Assembly (NCBI GenBank): GCA_966210515.1
Contig: CBIHLM010000013.1
Location: 14,728 to 78,727, forward strand
From: Paradesertivirga sp966210515
GTDB lineage: Bacteria > Bacteroidota > Bacteroidia > Sphingobacteriales > Sphingobacteriaceae
Reading direction: 5' to 3'
Length of the DNA: 64,000 nucleotides
This document shows, in pieces, positions 61,723 through 64,000 of this stretch. The position numbers and the translations under genes are program-made. Each line of letters opens with the position of its first letter. Within the stretch, counting starts at the first letter, position 1. The notes under the pieces were generated by a model, which saw nothing but the letters and a program-made list of their open reading frames with translations, did not search any database and was not told the origin of the DNA.

Positions 61723-62883
61723 ATGTCTGAAAAAGTAATTTTAAAAGGAATAACCTGGAACCACAGTCGTGGATTGATTCCTATGGTGGCAACTGCGCAA
61801 CGGTTTACTGAGCTGAATCCCAATGTAGAAATAACCTGGGAGAAAAGAAGTCTTCAGCAGTTCGCTGATTTTTCTATACAGGAACTTGCGGAACGGTTTG
61901 ATTTATTGGTGATCGATCATCCCTGGGCAGGCTTTGCTGCCAAAACACAGTCCATTGTGCCTTTAGATGCATATCTAACCAAAGGATATATTCAGGATCA
62001 ACGACAAAATACCGTTGGTCGTTCTTTCGAGAGCTATTCATATGATGGGCATCAGTGGGCCTTAGCTATTGATGCGGCAACTCCTGTAGCTTCGAGTCGC
62101 CCAGATTTATTCGATAAATATGGCTTGGATTTACCGAAATCATTTAGTGATCTTTTGGAATTAGCAAACGATGGTTTAATTGCTTTCGCAGGTATTCCAA
62201 TTGATGTTTTGATGAATTTTTACACCTTCTGTTGCTCCCTTGGCGAAGATCCTTGTCAGAGTGAAGATTCGATAGTATCCGAGGAAATAGGTGTGAAAGC
62301 ACTGCGAATGTTTCGCGAACTCGCCTTAAGAATCCATCCTGATAATTTTAACCGCAACCCGATCCAGGTTTATGAAGCGATGACAAATTCGGACCAGATT
62401 GCGTACTGCCCTTTTGCCTACGGGTATTCGAACTACTCAAGGAGAGGATATTCCAGGAAATTGCTTCATTTTCATGATATGATATCCCTTGACGGGAAAA
62501 CGAATTTGAAAAGCACTCTTGGCGGAACTGGCCTTGCCATATCATCAAGCTCGAAAAATATTTCAGTTGCGGTTCAGTACGCCAATTACGTCGCTTCGGA
62601 AGAATGCCAGCAAAGTGTGTTTTTCGAAAATGGCGGACAGCCGGGCCATTTGAGCGCATGGATTGATGCTGAGGTAAATCGCCGGACTCATAATTATTTC
62701 TCAAATACTTTACCGGCCTTGCAGCGTGCTTTCCTGCGTCCGCGTTATCACGGACATATGTTTTTCCAGGATCATGCCGGCGACATGGTACGAGATTACC
62801 TGATGAAGGGTGGAAACGAGAAGGAAGTTCTGAATCAGATGAACGAATTGTACTTGAAATCCAGAAATTTACAAATGGCATGA
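61723..62883 (+). CDS. Extracellular solute-binding-like protein without signal peptide
   Basis: A 386-residue protein of the family 1 solute-binding fold (carbohydrate ABC type): TAQRFTELNPNVEITWEKR, FDLLVIDHPWAGFAAK, WALAIDAATPVASSRPDLFD, LGGTGLAISSSSKNISVAVQ. It begins MSEKVILKGITWNH, directly with the first strand, with no hydrophobic signal or lipobox. No permease or ATPase lies nearby. The next gene, a CoA-transferase, overlaps its stop codon. It may therefore act in the cytoplasm as a binding or sensor protein, which is uncommon. Loss of an upstream signal-encoding exon by the repeat at 61627 is another possibility. Confidence 0.72.
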   Translation: MSEKVILKGITWNHSRGLIPMVATAQRFTELNPNVEITWEKRSLQQFADFSIQELAERFDLLVIDHPWAGFAAKTQSIVPLDAYLTKGYIQDQRQNTVGRSFESYSYDGHQWALAIDAATPVASSRPDLFDKYGLDLPKSFSDLLELANDGLIAFAGIPIDVLMNFYTFCCSLGEDPCQSEDSIVSEEIGVKALRMFRELALRIHPDNFNRNPIQVYEAMTNSDQIAYCPFAYGYSNYSRRGYSRKLLHFHDMISLDGKTNLKSTLGGTGLAISSSSKNISVAVQYANYVASEECQQSVFFENGGQPGHLSAWIDAEVNRRTHNYFSNTLPALQRAFLRPRYHGHMFFQDHAGDMVRDYLMKGGNEKEVLNQMNELYLKSRNLQMA

Positions 62884-64000
62884 AGCGACCATTAGAAGGA
62901 CTTTTAGTTTTAGAATTCTGCCAGTTTTTAGCAGGTCCTTTGGCTGGTTTAAAACTAGCCGATCTTGGTGCGCGTGTTATTAAAGTAGAGCGTCCCCTTA
63001 AAGGTGAAGCCTGTCGCCAGCTGGCTATTAAAAATCTTTTTATCGAAGATGACAGCTTGCTTTTTCACACCATAAACAGGAACAAAGAATCATATGCTGC
63101 GGATTTAAAGAACGCAGATGATCTTGAAAGAATAAAAAAACTGATTGCTAAGGTGGATGTAATGACTCATAATTTCCGTCCGGGCGTGATGGAAAAGATC
63201 GGCCTGGATTTCGAAGCAGTCAAATCGATCAACCCCAAAATAATTTACGGAGTTGTTACCGGTTATGGCAACAAAGGCCCCTGGGCAAATAAACCCGGGC
63301 AAGATCTTTTGGTTCAGTCACTTTCCGGCTTAACGCAATTAACCGGCACGAAATCAGATGGCCCGGTACCGTTCGGTCTTTCTGTTGCAGATACCATGTG
63401 TGGCAATCATCTGGCGCAGGGCATTCTTGCCGGATTATTAAAACGTTCGAAAACCGGTCAAGGCTGTTTAGTGGAAGTTAGTCTTTTAGAGTCGACCCTC
63501 GATCTGCAATTTGAAGTTTTAACAACCTATTTAAATGATAGAGGAAAGCTTCCCGAACGCAGTTCAGTAAAAGGCAGCGGGCATGCTTATTTAAGTGCTC
63601 CATATGGTGTTTATCAAACTTCCGATGGTTATCTGGCTCTGGCCATGGGAAATCTTGTATCAATTGCCGCCGCTATCGGCTGTGATTTTAAGGACTCTTA
63701 CCAGGATGCTTCTTCATGGTTCGATAAACGTGATGAAATCGGAACTCGCTTTTCAGAAATCATTATCCGTAAGACTACGAAAGAATGGCTCTCTACTTTG
63801 GAAATCGCAGGAATCTGGTGTTCCCCGGTTTTGAATTACCAGGAAGTATTTGAACAGGAAACTGTGAAACAAGCAGGAGTTGTTCAAACATTGAGCCCGA
63901 GAGATAATATACAAATTAGAACAACCAGAAGTCCCATAACGATAAACGAAGCAAAGCTTTATTCTCCGAAAGCGGCACCAAAAGTCGGAGCAGATAACGA
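62880..64000 (+). CDS. CaiB/BaiF (family III) CoA-transferase, 3' end outside window
   Basis: At least 373 codons, open to the window edge. The start ATG at 62880 overlaps the previous stop (ATGA). The N-terminus LLVLEFCQFLAGPLAGLKLA, then LGARVIKVERP and FRPGVMEKIGLDFEAV, are family III features. The catalytic Asp should be in SVADTMCGNH (about residue 170), followed by LLKRSKTGQG and VEVSLLES. These enzymes move CoA between organic acids. In this locus the acid could be a sugar-derived product. Coupling with a binding-protein-like gene suggests a shared acid substrate. Confidence 0.85.
   Translation, partial: MKRPLEGLLVLEFCQFLAGPLAGLKLADLGARVIKVERPLKGEACRQLAIKNLFIEDDSLLFHTINRNKESYAADLKNADDLERIKKLIAKVDVMTHNFRPGVMEKIGLDFEAVKSINPKIIYGVVTGYGNKGPWANKPGQDLLVQSLSGLTQLTGTKSDGPVPFGLSVADTMCGNHLAQGILAGLLKRSKTGQGCLVEVSLLESTLDLQFEVLTTYLNDRGKLPERSSVKGSGHAYLSAPYGVYQTSDGYLALAMGNLVSIAAAIGCDFKDSYQDASSWFDKRDEIGTRFSEIIIRKTTKEWLSTLEIAGIWCSPVLNYQEVFEQETVKQAGVVQTLSPRDNIQIRTTRSPITINEAKLYSPKAAPKVGADN

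Noticed and set aside
62348..62881. Long minus-strand ORF opposite the solute-binding gene
   Set aside because: It lies fully within a well-supported plus-strand gene and its translation resembles no protein family. The other minus-strand ORFs were dropped likewise.

Overview
The window comes from a member of the Bacteroidota, most likely a Sphingobacteriaceae (Pedobacter-like) species. This rests on moderately AT-rich DNA, signal peptides ending in xxAQ, very weak Shine-Dalgarno sequences, and many pectin-type glycoside hydrolases packed head to tail. Every gene is on the plus strand and most intergenic gaps are under 30 bp. It is one long carbohydrate-utilization locus. No tRNA, rRNA, CRISPR array, transposase, SusC or SusD was found inside it.

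Layout. (A) 1-1891: the end of an upstream unit, with the C-terminus of a DUF3826-like protein and a PL1 pectate lyase, closed by a clear intrinsic terminator. (B) 2207-18602: a second PL1, a beta-helix/barrel protein, a GH140-like apiosidase, a GH43, a sialidase-like propeller, a sialate-O-acetylesterase-type esterase, a GH2 and a GH78. A small four-helix-bundle cassette lies inside this run. (C) 18613-26464: a second DUF3826 protein, a sialidase-like glycosidase, then an iron alcohol dehydrogenase, a DapA/NanA-family aldolase, a PdxA2-type dehydrogenase, a DUF1537 kinase and a sodium symporter. (D) 26472-41895: an STN-esterase fusion, a Tat-exported TIM-barrel protein, two orphan beta-propellers, a GH78, a GH2, the only transcription regulator (GntR type), a beta-helix enzyme fused to a rhamnose-mutarotase-like domain, and a Gfo/Idh oxidoreductase. 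(E) 41918-52505: a second sodium symporter, a FucI-like isomerase, a split transketolase, a complete ribose-type ABC importer and an FGGY kinase. (F) 52553-64000: a DUF5060 glycosidase, a third GH78-type enzyme, an enolase-superfamily dehydratase, a LacZ-type GH2, a solute-binding protein without signal peptide and a CoA-transferase cut by the window edge.

How the genes fit together. The extracytoplasmic set (PL1, three GH78-type, three GH2, GH43, GH140-like, GH141-like, sialidase-like, esterases) is what is expected for pectin with complex side chains, in particular rhamnogalacturonan II. Two intracellular modules look tailored to rare RG-II sugars. The first (20571-24852) can be written as a complete route for Dha (3-deoxy-D-lyxo-heptulosarate): retro-aldol to pyruvate plus D-threuronate, reduction to D-threonate, phosphorylation, then oxidative decarboxylation to DHAP. 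The stereochemistry works out exactly. I know of no description of this route, and it is the main hypothesis of this annotation. The second (43545-52505) resembles D-apiose catabolism: isomerase, apulose kinase, split apulose-4-phosphate transketolase and an ABC importer. It pairs with the GH140-like apiosidase at 7007.

Several short dispersed repeats have invaded the locus. One has become the N-terminus of an oxidoreductase, and another forms the start of a GH43 signal peptide.
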